From: Leptospira biflexa
GTDB taxonomy: Bacteria > Spirochaetota > UBA4802 > UB4802
Assembly (NCBI GenBank): GCA_020721905.1
Contig: DYLU01000018.1
Location: 1-46,071, forward strand
Length of the DNA stretch: 46,071 nt
Direction: 5' to 3'
Notes under the pieces: generated by a model
The model's database searches: none
Seen by the model: only the letters and a program-made list of their open reading frames with translations
What the model was told of the DNA's origin: nothing
Translations under genes and position numbers: made by a program
Shown here: positions 16,779 to 26,203 of the stretch, in pieces
Layout: each line of letters opens with the position of its first letter
How positions within the stretch are numbered: the first letter of the stretch is position 1

Positions 16779-17978
16779 ATGTGTAAATCCTGCAACATTG
16801 TTAAGCGCATTACCCGCTGTGTAATTCTTCTTCTGAATATAGCCTTTATACTTGTTTATTCTGACATTTATTCCCAGGACAGTATAACCCTTCCGGTAAA
16901 GATTGTTTCCGGCAATGCCTATATATCTGAATACGATATACGAACGCTGTTGCCGGTACAATCTTCATTTGACCTGCTGCTGCAGCGTGGCAGGGTAATG
17001 CGCGGTCCACGATTTGCAATTTATACGGTTGGCATGTCGGTGGCGCTGTGTGGTGAGCTGCTTTTGCTCAGTGAATACCCTGTTGTGCGTATGCAGGGGG
17101 AAGTCCTTATCCCGTTAGATATTGCCCTGCCAATGGTAAAAAACCTCATGGAAGGGTATGTTGTTGCCATCAGGGGCAATAATGTCATTGTAAACAGGGA
17201 AACAGCAATACAACAGGAAAAACAAAAAGCAAAAAAGCCATTGCCACACGTATCAAAAGATGCAATTGGATTTATTGTGGTGGATGCAGGGCATGGTGGG
17301 AAAGACCCTGGTGCTATTGGTAAAAGCGGTATAAAAGAAAAGCTTTTGACATTACAGATTGCGCGAGAGGTTGCATTAGAGCTGCAGAAAAAATTGCCGG
17401 GCATTGATGTGGTGATGACCCGAACCACTGACAAATTTCTGGAACTTGGTGAGCGTACTGAGATAGCAAACAGATTGCTGAAAAAAGGCGTCAATGGGAT
17501 ATTTGTAAGCATTCATTGCAATGCAGCAGTGGTGAGCAAAATTTCAGGTTTTGAAACGTATTATCTTTCGCAGAACCCTTCAAATGAAGAGGCCCGTACT
17601 ACTGCGGTACTGGAAAATAATGTCATTGTTTTTGAATCGCCCGAAAAACGCAAGCGCTACAGTGATGTTGATATTATTGAAGCGCTGATGCTGACCACGC
17701 AGATTCAAAAGGAAAGTTCCATGCTTGCATCAGCAATTCAGAAAGGTCTTGACAGAAATATCAGCGAATTTAAATCAAAAGGCGTCAAAAAGGCTGATTT
17801 TTTTGTATTGCGCGGCTGTCTTATGCCGTCAGCCCTTGTTGAGGTTGGTTATATTACCAATACAAAAGAAAAAAATTTTTTAACCAATAAAAATTATCAA
17901 AAAAAGCTTGCACGTGGTATAACTGAAGGCATTATGCGTTTTATTGATGCATACAATAAAACGGTACTGAATAATTAA
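16779..17978 (+). CDS. N-acetylmuramoyl-L-alanine amidase (Amidase_3)
   Basis: 399 residues from ATG 16779. A signal peptide (hydrophobic core near 14-28) leads to a domain resembling a copper-amine-oxidase-like or AMIN-type beta module, then the zinc amidase domain. Zinc ligands lie in VVDAGHGGKDPGA, in GIKEK and in VSIHCNA, and the catalytic Glu in LVEVGYITN. The enzyme cleaves the bond between MurNAc and the peptide stem, typically for daughter-cell separation. The upstream in-frame extension into pgsA lacks a signal peptide, so 16779 was chosen. It may work with the SPOR and PBP1A proteins encoded nearby. Confidence 0.88.
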   Translation: MCKSCNIVKRITRCVILLLNIAFILVYSDIYSQDSITLPVKIVSGNAYISEYDIRTLLPVQSSFDLLLQRGRVMRGPRFAIYTVGMSVALCGELLLLSEYPVVRMQGEVLIPLDIALPMVKNLMEGYVVAIRGNNVIVNRETAIQQEKQKAKKPLPHVSKDAIGFIVVDAGHGGKDPGAIGKSGIKEKLLTLQIAREVALELQKKLPGIDVVMTRTTDKFLELGERTEIANRLLKKGVNGIFVSIHCNAAVVSKISGFETYYLSQNPSNEEARTTAVLENNVIVFESPEKRKRYSDVDIIEALMLTTQIQKESSMLASAIQKGLDRNISEFKSKGVKKADFFVLRGCLMPSALVEVGYITNTKEKNFLTNKNYQKKLARGITEGIMRFIDAYNKTVLNN

Positions 17979-17981
17979 TGT

Positions 17982-17994
17982 ATGCGATAGTTAC
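17982..17994 (-). repeat. GTAACTATCGCAT word, copy just after the amidase stop
   Basis: One copy of the dispersed word on the minus strand, 3 bases after the amidase stop codon. It is not part of a visible hairpin. Confidence 0.5.
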
Positions 17995-18070
17995 CAATGC
18001 ATGGTGCTCAATACTGTATGCGTTGTAGAAAACAAATTTTTCATATAACACTGTGAAGGGATGATACTGT

Positions 18071-18718
18071 ATGCAATATAAACTATCTTTTGACAAACTG
18101 AAAACCGCATATAAAAAGTATAAAGAAAAAACCGTGCAATTGTATGGTGTTTTAAGGGGAAAATGCAGTCAGTACTATGCTGTTTTTATTGGACTTGTGG
18201 TAAACCCGCCGGCAGACACAAAAAAACGCTACCGCATGATGCTGTTAGCGGTAAGTATTGTATGTATTGTTGATTATGTTGCTATATCAATTCTAACCGA
18301 CAAAAATATTTTTGATATTTATCCATCGTTGCCGGCACTGGATACCCGTGAAACAATAGATATCTTTGTTGCCGATTTAGATGCAAAATCAATCCTGAAA
18401 GAAACACGGGAAGTACTGCTCCCCAGAGATAATGAAAGCAAAGTACGGCGGCTTATTAAACTTGTTGCTGAAGGTTCAGAGTTTGAAAACACCCGTGCCA
18501 TAGCGCCCATTGATATCGTTGTACGCCACGTGTGGTTTTATGATACTACCTGTATCATAGACTGCGAGTTGGGTACAATAGAAGGCCAGGTTCCCTATAT
18601 TCCGGATTCATTCAAAGCATTCAATACGGCACTGGAACAAACAATAAACCGCAATATACCAGGTATTACCAGAGTTGTTCTTCTGGAACATGGTATATAC
18701 GGCAAGAATCTGTGGTAG
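18071..18718 (+). CDS. Membrane-anchored GerMN-like protein
   Basis: 215 residues. A basic N-terminal cytoplasmic segment of about 58 residues is followed by one transmembrane helix (about 57-77, MMLLAVSIVCIVDYVAISIL) and a C-terminal domain of about 120 residues. The pattern IDIFVADLDAKSILKETREVLL, then FYDTTCIIDCE and FKAFNTALEQTINRNIPGITRVVLL, resembles the GerMN fold found in envelope proteins. Its position between amidase and dapF suggests a cell-wall role, which is inference. ATG 18071 has GAAGGG upstream. Confidence 0.65.
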   Translation: MQYKLSFDKLKTAYKKYKEKTVQLYGVLRGKCSQYYAVFIGLVVNPPADTKKRYRMMLLAVSIVCIVDYVAISILTDKNIFDIYPSLPALDTRETIDIFVADLDAKSILKETREVLLPRDNESKVRRLIKLVAEGSEFENTRAIAPIDIVVRHVWFYDTTCIIDCELGTIEGQVPYIPDSFKAFNTALEQTINRNIPGITRVVLLEHGIYGKNLW

Positions 18719-18721
18719 ATA

Positions 18722-19558
18722 TTATTCAGGCAACACGCCTTCAAACACTTCTTCTGCCGGGCCGGTTAAATACACGTGGTTATCTTTTTCATTCCACTCT
18801 ATTGTCAGGATACCGCCGGAAAGGCGTACTTTGAGTTTTCGTGCTGTTTTTTTGGTCAGTACACCTGCCACAGTAACAGCTGATGCTCCGGTTCCGCAGG
18901 CTAATGTTTCCCCGCTACCTCGTTCCCATGTACGCTGTATCACTTCGTTTTCATTAACTATCTCTACAAATTCAACGTTGGTACGTTTGGGGAAAAGCTC
19001 ATGGTTTTCTATCATTGGCCCGTATTTTTCAACTGGAAAATTTTTGACATCTTCAACGTAAATAACGGCATGGGGATTGCCCATTGAAACAGCAGTTATT
19101 GGAAATTTAACACCGTCAATGTGTATTTCTTCTTCAATAACCATGCCGGAATTGCCTATCATGGGGATTTTATCACGAAGTAAAATTGGTTCCCCCATGT
19201 CCACGGTTACCGTATGCACCTTGCCATTTTTTACGGTGCATTGTAAATATTTAATACCAGCTAATGTTTCAACCGAAATATTTGTTTTCTTTGTTAATTT
19301 GTGGTCATATACATACTTGGCAAACGCACGGATTCCGTTGCCGCACATCTCTGCTTCGCTGCCGTCGGCATTGAACATGCGCATCCTGAAATCAGCCTTG
19401 CCTGATGGCAGTATTAAAATCAACCCGTCAGAACCAATGCCAAAATGGCGGTCACTCATTGCAATGGCAAGCTTCTTTGGATTTTTTACCGGATATTTTA
19501 TTGCATTTATGTAAATATAATCGTTACCAATGCCATGAAGCTTTGTAAACGGTATCAT
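18722..19558 (-). CDS. dapF: Diaminopimelate epimerase
   Basis: This 278-residue enzyme converts LL- to meso-diaminopimelate for lysine and peptidoglycan synthesis. The two catalytic cysteines are visible: Cys72 in [15 protein letters not shown] and Cys221 in [15 protein letters not shown]. The N-terminus [14 protein letters not shown] is typical. Length is normal for the family. It is convergent with the GerMN-like gene, with 3 bases between stops, and divergent from the PBP1A gene. Confidence 0.95.
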   Translation of the reverse strand: MIPFTKLHGIGNDYIYINAIKYPVKNPKKLAIAMSDRHFGIGSDGLILILPSGKADFRMRMFNADGSEAEMCGNGIRAFAKYVYDHKLTKKTNISVETLAGIKYLQCTVKNGKVHTVTVDMGEPILLRDKIPMIGNSGMVIEEEIHIDGVKFPITAVSMGNPHAVIYVEDVKNFPVEKYGPMIENHELFPKRTNVEFVEIVNENEVIQRTWERGSGETLACGTGASAVTVAGVLTKKTARKLKVRLSGGILTIEWNEKDNHVYLTGPAEEVFEGVLPE

Positions 19559-19644
19559 AGATGCCTCTTTTACTTTTTAATTTATAATCTGATGTCTGAA
19601 CATGTATACGAAATGCTTCTGTGTGTCAAGAAAATGTTTACGGT

Positions 19645-19658
19645 ATGCGATAGTAACC
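19645..19658 (-). repeat. GGTTACTATCGCAT word, intergenic variant
   Basis: Variant copy of the dispersed word between the divergent dapF and PBP1A genes, with T in place of the first A of the AACTATCGC core. Confidence 0.5.
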
Positions 19659-19752
19659 GGAAAATAAAAAAATTGTTGCAATAATGTGTTGACTTGCATT
19701 GTAAGGTTTAATTTTGTTTATACCATAATCAACAGGCAGTATTGTGTAAATC

Positions 19753-22266
19753 ATGCGACGATATCAGGTAAATAGAAAATTCAGCAAAAAATCATATAGT
19801 GGTGCTGTTGATTTTTTTGGGCGGATTATTAATTTTTTTGAGGATATCCTGTATGCACTGGAATTGCGTTTTGGCAACATACGGCCTGTCATAATTGGCC
19901 TTATAGCCGGTGCTGTCATAGCGTTTATCGTTATTCTGGTTATAGATTTCTATAAGGTACGGGCGCTTGCTCATTATACACCGTATCAGACTACAAAGAT
20001 TTATGATAAAAATAATGTGCTTGTTGCTGAATTTTTCAGGGAAAAGCGTGAGGTGGTGCCTCTTAAAAAGATTCCTCCGTATGTTGTCCAGGCGTTTATT
20101 GCCATGGAGGACAGTGAATTTTATGAGCATTTTGGCATTAACCCAAAGGGCATTGTCAGGGCTTTTTTTGTAAACCTTGTTTCAGGGCGCGTTAAACAGG
20201 GCGGCAGTACCATCACACAGCAGCTTGCAAAGATTTTACTTACTTCAGGTGAACGCTCAATATACCGTAAGATAAAGGAAGCGTTTATTTCGCTCATGAT
20301 TGAATTGTTTTACACCAAAAATGAAATCATGGAGATGTACTTAAACCAGATTTTTTTGGGGCATGGGACGTATGGTGTTGAGTCAGCTGCAAAATTTTAT
20401 TTTGGCAAACACGTGTGGGACCTGAATCTGGCTGAATGCAGCCTTCTTGCAACACTGCCATCTGCTCCCAATATACTATCGCCCCTGCGCAACCCCCGCC
20501 TCTCAATGGAACGCCACAGGGTTGCTCTGGCAAAGATGGTTGACATGGGCTTTATCAAAGTACCCCAGGCTGAAAATGCATATCTTGATTTCTGGCCGGA
20601 TTATTTAGCATATATTAATGATTTGCCGCCAACCATGACAACCTGGTCATCGCGGGTGAACAGGGCACCATGGTTTACCGAGCACATACGCCGCATACTG
20701 GTTGCAAAGTTTGGCGAAAAAGCCGTATATGAAGATGGTCTTACTGTGTACACCACACTTGATGTTGATAAACAGCAGTGTGCACAGAAGCTTTTAAAGG
20801 ATGCGGTTGAAAAGCAGACGGTTGTTTCACGCAGTCTGGCATTTGACAATGATGAGTATGTATCCAAACGCTTTGCCGATGAAGTAAATTTATTAAATAT
20901 GCTGTTTGGTTTGCCGGCACTAAAAAGCAGTGGGTCGGCTGAAAAACGAAAGTTTAACAGGTATATGAAAGATGGGTTTTTATGGGAATTGCAGGCATTA
21001 AACCTTATTGCCGGTCTTGACATAATTGAAGATACACTGCAGCAGTATTTTGGGGGAAGCTGGGACCAGAAAGAATTTATGAATGTGGAAGGTTGCCTTA
21101 TTTCAATTAACCCAACCAATGGCTACATTGAGGCAATGGTTGGAGGAAGCGATTTTACCAGCACCAATCAGCTTAACCGCGTCATGCAATCAAAACGGCA
21201 GGCGGGTTCCGCCATAAAGCCGCTTTTATATACTGCGGCAATTGATTCAAAAAAATTTACTGCTTCTACAACCATTATGGATTCACCCATTCTATATTTA
21301 GACCTGGAAGGTGGTGATTGGATACCCGAAAACTACGAAGGCGAATACTATGGTCTGGTAACCTTGCGCCGTGCACTGGCGTTGTCCATCAATGTGGTTT
21401 CAGTACGTATTGCTGACGGGCTGGGTATTGATACGGTACTCAATTATTTTGCAAAGCTTCTAAAAATATCTCGCAATGAGTTGAAGAAGAGAGTGCCGCG
21501 CAATTTTTCTATAGCATTGGGTTCATTTGAAGTAAGTCCCTTTGAGCTGTCACGTGCGTATGCCATCATTGCTAATAATGGAAAAAACGTTATTCCGTAC
21601 TCAATTCGCTATGTGCAGGACAAATCAGGCACTATCATCTATAACCCTGAAGAAGAAATCAGGGAAGAGCTTTTGCAGCAGGAAAAAGATGGAACCATTC
21701 AGATAGTGCCGCCTGAAGCAGCACGTATAGTCATAAGCCTTATGCAGTCGGTCATTTCATCCGGTACAGGACGCGGTGCCGCAATTGGAAGGCCTGTTGC
21801 AGGAAAAACCGGTACCACCAGTAACTATCGCGATGCGTGGTTTGTTGGATTCACGCCTCAGCTTGTCACCGGTATATGGATGGGGTATGATGGCAAGGGA
21901 TTGTCGCTTGGTCCGGGGCAATCGGGTGGTGCGGTGGTAGCGCCGGTATGGGGCCAGTATATGAGCTGCGCTTTACAGAAGGAGCCAGTGCTGGATTTTG
22001 GGGTATATGGCAATATCACCACGGTAAAGGTGTGTGCAGAATCAGGGCTTTTGCCATCGTATTATTGCAAAAAAGTTATTGATGAGCTTTTTATCCCCGG
22101 CACCGAGCCTCAGGAGGAATGCAGCAAATGTGAAAGCGGTTCAACATTGCCCACAACAAAAATACCTCATATCAATGTATCCGAAAAACAGAAGGAACAG
22201 ATATTAAAGAAGATGAAAAAAAAGGATGATAATATCCTTGATTCTATAGAAAATATGATACGGTGA
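19753..22266 (+). CDS. mrcA: Penicillin-binding protein 1A (bifunctional)
   Basis: 837 residues. A cytoplasmic N-terminus and one transmembrane helix (about 44-64) precede a glycosyltransferase-51 domain (Glu119 in AMEDSEFYEHFGIN; GGSTITQQLAK at 150-160) and a transpeptidase domain with Ser486 in SAIKPL, SIN at 545-547 and KTG at 685-687. It polymerises lipid II and cross-links peptide stems outside the inner membrane. The C-terminal tail contains a four-Cys segment (VCAESGLLPSYYC, then EECSKC), as in PBP1A of several phyla. The start has no strong ribosome site, so a nearby start is possible. The isochorismatase-fold gene follows by 6 bases. Confidence 0.93.
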   Translation: MRRYQVNRKFSKKSYSGAVDFFGRIINFFEDILYALELRFGNIRPVIIGLIAGAVIAFIVILVIDFYKVRALAHYTPYQTTKIYDKNNVLVAEFFREKREVVPLKKIPPYVVQAFIAMEDSEFYEHFGINPKGIVRAFFVNLVSGRVKQGGSTITQQLAKILLTSGERSIYRKIKEAFISLMIELFYTKNEIMEMYLNQIFLGHGTYGVESAAKFYFGKHVWDLNLAECSLLATLPSAPNILSPLRNPRLSMERHRVALAKMVDMGFIKVPQAENAYLDFWPDYLAYINDLPPTMTTWSSRVNRAPWFTEHIRRILVAKFGEKAVYEDGLTVYTTLDVDKQQCAQKLLKDAVEKQTVVSRSLAFDNDEYVSKRFADEVNLLNMLFGLPALKSSGSAEKRKFNRYMKDGFLWELQALNLIAGLDIIEDTLQQYFGGSWDQKEFMNVEGCLISINPTNGYIEAMVGGSDFTSTNQLNRVMQSKRQAGSAIKPLLYTAAIDSKKFTASTTIMDSPILYLDLEGGDWIPENYEGEYYGLVTLRRALALSINVVSVRIADGLGIDTVLNYFAKLLKISRNELKKRVPRNFSIALGSFEVSPFELSRAYAIIANNGKNVIPYSIRYVQDKSGTIIYNPEEEIREELLQQEKDGTIQIVPPEAARIVISLMQSVISSGTGRGAAIGRPVAGKTGTTSNYRDAWFVGFTPQLVTGIWMGYDGKGLSLGPGQSGGAVVAPVWGQYMSCALQKEPVLDFGVYGNITTVKVCAESGLLPSYYCKKVIDELFIPGTEPQEECSKCESGSTLPTTKIPHINVSEKQKEQILKKMKKKDDNILDSIENMIR

Positions 22267-22272
22267 TTATTT

Positions 22273-22836
22273 ATGGATATCACAAAATTTTATATTACAC
22301 CTGATAACACTGCACTGTTTATCATCGACGTGCAGGATAGTTTGTTTAACTCAATGGAATATGAGATGCGAAAAAAAGTAGCAAAGAATGTGGGCATTCT
22401 CATTGAACTGGCCAAGCAATATAGCCTTCCCATAATACTTACAGAACAATACCGCAAAGGACTGGGACCCACAATCAAGGAGTTGATGGACCGTCTGGAG
22501 GGAGTGGTTCCCTTTGATAAGCTATCTTTTGATTGCATGAAAGATGATGCAATTCGTGAGCAGGTTATCAGAATAAAACGTACCAATATCATATTGTGTG
22601 GCATTGAAACACATATATGTGTGCTTACCACGGCGCTGTCACTGCTTAAAGAAGATTACAATGTCATTATTGCGTCAGATGCGGTGTGTTCGCGGCGTAC
22701 GCACGAGTGGGAAATGGCAATACATGCACTCAGACATGCAGGTGCAATAGTCTATGCCACCGAAACAATATCGTTTATGATACTGGAAAGAGCAGGAACC
22801 GAACGTTTCAGGCAACTATCGCCCCTGTTCAAGTAG
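22273..22836 (+). CDS. Isochorismatase-fold cysteine hydrolase
   Basis: 187 residues. The catalytic triad of the family is visible: Asp19 (LFIIDVQDSL), Lys83 (FDKLSFDC) and Cys116 (GIETHICVLTTAL), with the usual cis-peptide segment before the Cys. Members hydrolyse amides or vinyl ethers such as nicotinamide or isochorismate; the substrate cannot be told from sequence. The YcaC-like form lacks extra domains, as here. It follows PBP1A by 6 bases and is convergent with the PyrK-like gene. Confidence 0.85.
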   Translation: MDITKFYITPDNTALFIIDVQDSLFNSMEYEMRKKVAKNVGILIELAKQYSLPIILTEQYRKGLGPTIKELMDRLEGVVPFDKLSFDCMKDDAIREQVIRIKRTNIILCGIETHICVLTTALSLLKEDYNVIIASDAVCSRRTHEWEMAIHALRHAGAIVYATETISFMILERAGTERFRQLSPLFK

Positions 22837-22837
22837 C

Positions 22838-23581
22838 TTATGGGGTGTCCCATAAAACAGTACGGGCATCAAACACAGGGCCGTCGATGCAGGCGCGCTT
22901 GTAGCCTGTGCTGGTTTTAACAGCGCATCCGGAACAAAGACCAACGCCGCAGCCAAAGTAGCGTTCAAGTGAAGCTTCAACAGGTATGTGCGATAGTTCC
23001 TGGGAAAGGTGCTTCATCATGATTTCAGGACCGCAGGTGTATACTATATCAAACTCATTTTTTGCCGCAATGTCTCTGGCTGCATCAACGGGATTTCCCT
23101 TAATACCAGAACTTCCATCATCCGTTGTAACAATACATGTGTGCGATAGTTCCCGGTAACTGTCTAACAAAAATATGGAAGATGCCGAACGCGCACCATA
23201 GATATAGGTTACCTCTGTATGTGCTCTGCAAAGCATTCTGGCTAAATAATACAGCGGGGCGTTTCCCACACCGCCACCAACCAGTAAAGCCTTTTTGCCT
23301 GTCACTATTGAAAATCCTTTGCCACATGGGCCTATGCAATCTATGAGGCCGGGGTGCATGGCAACTATCTTCTCTGTGCCTTTTCCAACAACACGGATGA
23401 CAATGTGCATGGTAGTACCGTTGTGGTCAAAGATGGAAAATGGCCTGCGTATGAGCGGATCGGTGGATGAATTGACTTTTATATTAATAAATTGTCCCGG
23501 GTAACTTTCTGTGGTATCAGAATGTAACGTCAGCAAATAATGAGCTTCTGCCACAGGTTTTGTTTCAATAAGTGTAAACAT
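22838..23581 (-). CDS. PyrK-like ferredoxin-reductase flavoprotein
   Basis: About 247 residues from ATG 23581 (AAGGGG upstream). The FAD domain carries RRPFSIFD, the NAD-binding part GKKALLVGGGVGNAPLYYLA, and the C-terminal 2Fe-2S site runs as CGVGLCSGCAVKT followed by CIDGPVFDA. This order is that of PyrK, the electron-transfer subunit that lets dihydroorotate dehydrogenase use NAD. No pyrD gene is adjacent in this window, so a different partner is possible, and the call is to the family. The encoded peptide has ELSH twice, both times written with the dispersed word. Confidence 0.85.
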   Translation of the reverse strand: MFTLIETKPVAEAHYLLTLHSDTTESYPGQFINIKVNSSTDPLIRRPFSIFDHNGTTMHIVIRVVGKGTEKIVAMHPGLIDCIGPCGKGFSIVTGKKALLVGGGVGNAPLYYLARMLCRAHTEVTYIYGARSASSIFLLDSYRELSHTCIVTTDDGSSGIKGNPVDAARDIAAKNEFDIVYTCGPEIMMKHLSQELSHIPVEASLERYFGCGVGLCSGCAVKTSTGYKRACIDGPVFDARTVLWDTP

Positions 23582-23713
23582 GATGCACCCCTTGTAAACA
23601 AGTACAGTACACACTATCATGGGTAAATATGGCAATATTAATTTTTTATTATCTTGACTTTACATATACAGGGTGATATTGGTTTTAACAGGGAAGCAGG
23701 GATGATGATAGCT

Positions 23714-24068
23714 ATGAGCAAACTAACGCCCTGAAGAAAAGCTGATTGATGACTTTGTAGAATGTATTACCGGTGTGCCATATGTCAATAGTGTCATTGT
23801 ATATGGTTCCAGTAGTAATGGGGCAAGCAATGAGTACAGCGATGTGGATATTGCTGTTGTGATAGATGATGCACACTATACAAAAAAAGTATAGAAATTA
23901 ATTGAGCAATGGAATAGTGACAACTTACCGCAAATACTGGTTCATTTTCTTGTTGTTGATACTCATGGTTTGCATATATCAGAAATTGGTAAAGAAATTA
24001 AAAATGGTGATGCTGTATGGTTAAAACAACACAACACCACCAGACTTTTTGATGAAATCCATAAGTAA
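23714..24068 (+). pseudogene. Nucleotidyltransferase (MNT-type) pseudogene
   Basis: ATG 23714 begins MSKLTP and meets TGA; removing one C from CCC near 23730 restores MSKLTPEEKLIDDFVE and a frame that continues through VIVYGSSSNGASNEYSDVD, the G-S-x-D-x-D active site of minimal nucleotidyltransferases. A second lesion, TAG at 23892-23894, interrupts the frame before it reaches TAA 24066-24068. Intact members are often antitoxins of HEPN toxins. No intact partner gene is visible. Two independent lesions argue for real decay rather than one sequencing error. Confidence 0.75.
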
Positions 24069-24078
24069 AAAATAGATG

Positions 24079-24118
24079 AACCTGTTGCAGAGGGAAACAG
24101 GTTGGCATTTAATTAATA
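24079..24118 (+). terminator. Hairpin after the nucleotidyltransferase remnant
   Basis: AACCTGTT (24079-24086) and AACAGGTT (24096-24103) form a perfect 8-base-pair stem with a 9-base loop. The following sequence is AT-rich but has only a weak U-tract, so termination is probable rather than certain. Confidence 0.45.
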
Positions 24119-24259
24119 ATTTTTACTGTAAGTTATTTTAATTTTATGTTGATAAAAAATCAGTATATGTAATACAACGACATTATTAATAATAATGTTT
24201 ATACCCTGCAAAAGCAAGAGGGGTGTTTACAATAATTATTTGTATAGCAGGTGAAAACT

Positions 24260-25831
24260 ATGGCTAAAACATCAGAACTTATTTTATCAATTGATGCCGG
24301 AACACAGTCTATCAGAGCAATAATCTTTAATGTACAGGGGAATGTTGTTGATATAGTAAAAACTCCAATAGAGCCGTATTTTAGCAATTACCCTGGCTGG
24401 GCTGAGCAGGACCCTGAATATTACTGGAAAACGTTATGCACCACAACAAAAAAACTTTTAGCAAAAGGTAAAGTAAAAAAGGAAGCAATCCGTGGCGTTA
24501 CACTGACCACACAACGTGATACTGTGATTAATGTGGATAGAAACGGCAAGCCACTGAGGCCTGCTATTGTGTGGCTTGATCAGCGCCGGGCTGATAAGTC
24601 AATTGTTAAATTTCCGGCCTATTTAAAAGCCGGGCTCAAGCTAATAGATATGCTTGATACTGTTTATTATATTATTACTGAATCTGAAGCTAACTGGATA
24701 AAGCAATATCAGCCTGAAATATGGGAAAAGACATACAAGTGTTTATTTTTATCAGGATTTTTTACCTATCGTTTAGTAGGCGAATTTATTGATTCAGTAG
24801 GATGTCAGGTAGGTTATATCCCATTTGATTATAAACGTCAGGACTGGGCAACGCCTGATGATTTAAAATGGCGATTATTCCCGTTTAACCAGGATCAGCT
24901 TACGAGGTTGGTAAAACCTGCTGAACTTTTGGGGTATATTACAAAGAAGGCATCACAGGAAACCGGATTGCCTCAAGGATTGCCACTTATTGCTGGTGCA
25001 GCTGATAAAGCATGCGAGGTGTTAGGTTCAGGCTGTTTAACACCCAACATAGCCTGTTTAAGCTATGGCACCACTGCAACGGTAGAGACAACCAATACAC
25101 GGTATGTTGAAATCATTCCGTTCTTTCCTCCCTATCCCAGTGCAGTACCCGGAGCCTATAATACAGAGGTAATGGTGTACAGAGGCTTCTGGATGTTGAG
25201 CTGGTTTGTAAAGGAGTTTGGTGCACGTGAAGAGATTCAGGCTAAGAAGATGGGCTTAAAACCTGAAGCGCTGTTTGACAGGCTGGTAAAGGAAGTGCCG
25301 CCCGGCTCAATGGGACTTACTCTCCAGCCATACTGGTCACCCGGGGTTAAGATTCCGGGACCTGAGGCTAAAGGTGCAATCATTGGTTTTGGTGATGTCC
25401 ATACCCGTGTGCACATTTATCGTGCAATACTTGAGGGATTAGCATATGCACTGCGTGAAGGTGCAGAACGTACACAAAAGCGCAATAAGGTGCCTATTGA
25501 AAAATTACGGGTTTCAGGTGGTGGCGCACAGAGCGATGTTGCCATGCAGCTGACAGCTGATATTTTTAACCTTCCTGCCGAGCGGCCACATACGTTTGAA
25601 ACATCAGCGCTTGGTGCTGCAATTGATGCTGCAGTGGGTTTAAAGATATATCCTGATTTTAAAACTGCTGTGGATGCCATGACACGGGTGGATAAGGTGT
25701 TTTACCCCAATTCTAAAGATGTTGCTATCTATGATAAACTATATAAAAAAGTTTATAAAAGATTGTATGATAGATTGCAACCTTTATATCAGGATATACG
25801 TGATATAACGGGCTATCCGGAAAAACGATAG
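24260..25831 (+). CDS. FGGY-family carbohydrate kinase
   Basis: 523 residues of the xylulokinase/glycerol-kinase family, which phosphorylates a sugar or polyol with ATP. Visible landmarks are the N-terminal phosphate-binding segment LSIDAGTQSIRAIIF, the substrate-domain WLDQRRAD, GTTATVETTN and the C-terminal ATP-domain block RVSGGGAQSDVAMQLTADIF. The sugar cannot be decided and no transporter or isomerase lies alongside. The start ATG 24260 is behind GCAGGTG. It is transcribed with the small zinc protein 29 bases downstream. Confidence 0.85.
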   Translation: MAKTSELILSIDAGTQSIRAIIFNVQGNVVDIVKTPIEPYFSNYPGWAEQDPEYYWKTLCTTTKKLLAKGKVKKEAIRGVTLTTQRDTVINVDRNGKPLRPAIVWLDQRRADKSIVKFPAYLKAGLKLIDMLDTVYYIITESEANWIKQYQPEIWEKTYKCLFLSGFFTYRLVGEFIDSVGCQVGYIPFDYKRQDWATPDDLKWRLFPFNQDQLTRLVKPAELLGYITKKASQETGLPQGLPLIAGAADKACEVLGSGCLTPNIACLSYGTTATVETTNTRYVEIIPFFPPYPSAVPGAYNTEVMVYRGFWMLSWFVKEFGAREEIQAKKMGLKPEALFDRLVKEVPPGSMGLTLQPYWSPGVKIPGPEAKGAIIGFGDVHTRVHIYRAILEGLAYALREGAERTQKRNKVPIEKLRVSGGGAQSDVAMQLTADIFNLPAERPHTFETSALGAAIDAAVGLKIYPDFKTAVDAMTRVDKVFYPNSKDVAIYDKLYKKVYKRLYDRLQPLYQDIRDITGYPEKR

Positions 25832-25860
25832 CATTAAATATACTCTGCATAGGATAGTAT

Positions 25861-26064
25861 ATGGAAATTGTATCGGGTGTACTCTGTGAGGTTTGCCATA
25901 CAAAAGAAGCGGTTGTCCGCTGTGATGGGTGTGGCAAAGCGCTATGCAAAGAATGCCGGGTATTTGATATCTGGTGTTATGGGTGCGGGCATGGCAATAC
26001 CAAAGCCTTCTGCAAGCAGTGTAACGATGATCCGGCTATTAATATCTTGAAGACACCTGTGTAG
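25861..26064 (+). CDS. Small B-box-like zinc-finger protein
   Basis: 67 residues with nine Cys in a pattern of CxxC pairs: CEVC, CDGCGKALC, CKEC, CYGCGH and CKQC. This spacing fits a B-box or zinc-ribbon fold and would bind two zinc ions. Similar short proteins are known from anaerobic bacteria, with no function I can name. AGGAT lies 5 bases before the start. The 3' end overlaps by 26 bases the end of a ferredoxin gene on the other strand. Confidence 0.7.
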   Translation: MEIVSGVLCEVCHTKEAVVRCDGCGKALCKECRVFDIWCYGCGHGNTKAFCKQCNDDPAINILKTPV

Positions 26065-26191
26065 CTTTTTTACCTTTGATGATAATATTTTTTTCAGGGC
26101 ATGCTGTTACACAGAACCCACAGCCATTGCATGCATCTTCATCAATTGTTACCGTTGTGGTTACGCTACCACGGGATGAGGGTATTGCCAT
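26039..26191 (-). CDS. 50-residue single-cluster 4Fe-4S ferredoxin
   Basis: This short gene reads MAIPSSRGSVTTTVTIDEDA followed by CNGCGFCVTACPEKNIII and ends SSRY. The C-x2-C-x2-C-x3-C-P pattern defines one 4Fe-4S cluster. AAGGA lies 8 bases before ATG 26191, and the gene starts 12 bases after the icd stop on the same strand, so it is probably co-transcribed with icd. It looks like the N-terminal half of the delta subunit of 2-oxoacid:ferredoxin oxidoreductases (KorD-like), but no alpha or beta subunit is in the window. Its 3' end overlaps the convergent zinc-finger gene. Confidence 0.7.
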   Translation of the reverse strand: MAIPSSRGSVTTTVTIDEDACNGCGFCVTACPEKNIIIKGKKATQVSSRY

Positions 26192-26203
26192 CTCATTATC
26201 CTT

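Noticed and set aside
23361-23370. GCAACTATCT as a copy of the dispersed word
   Set aside because: It lacks the final GC of the core, so it was not counted.
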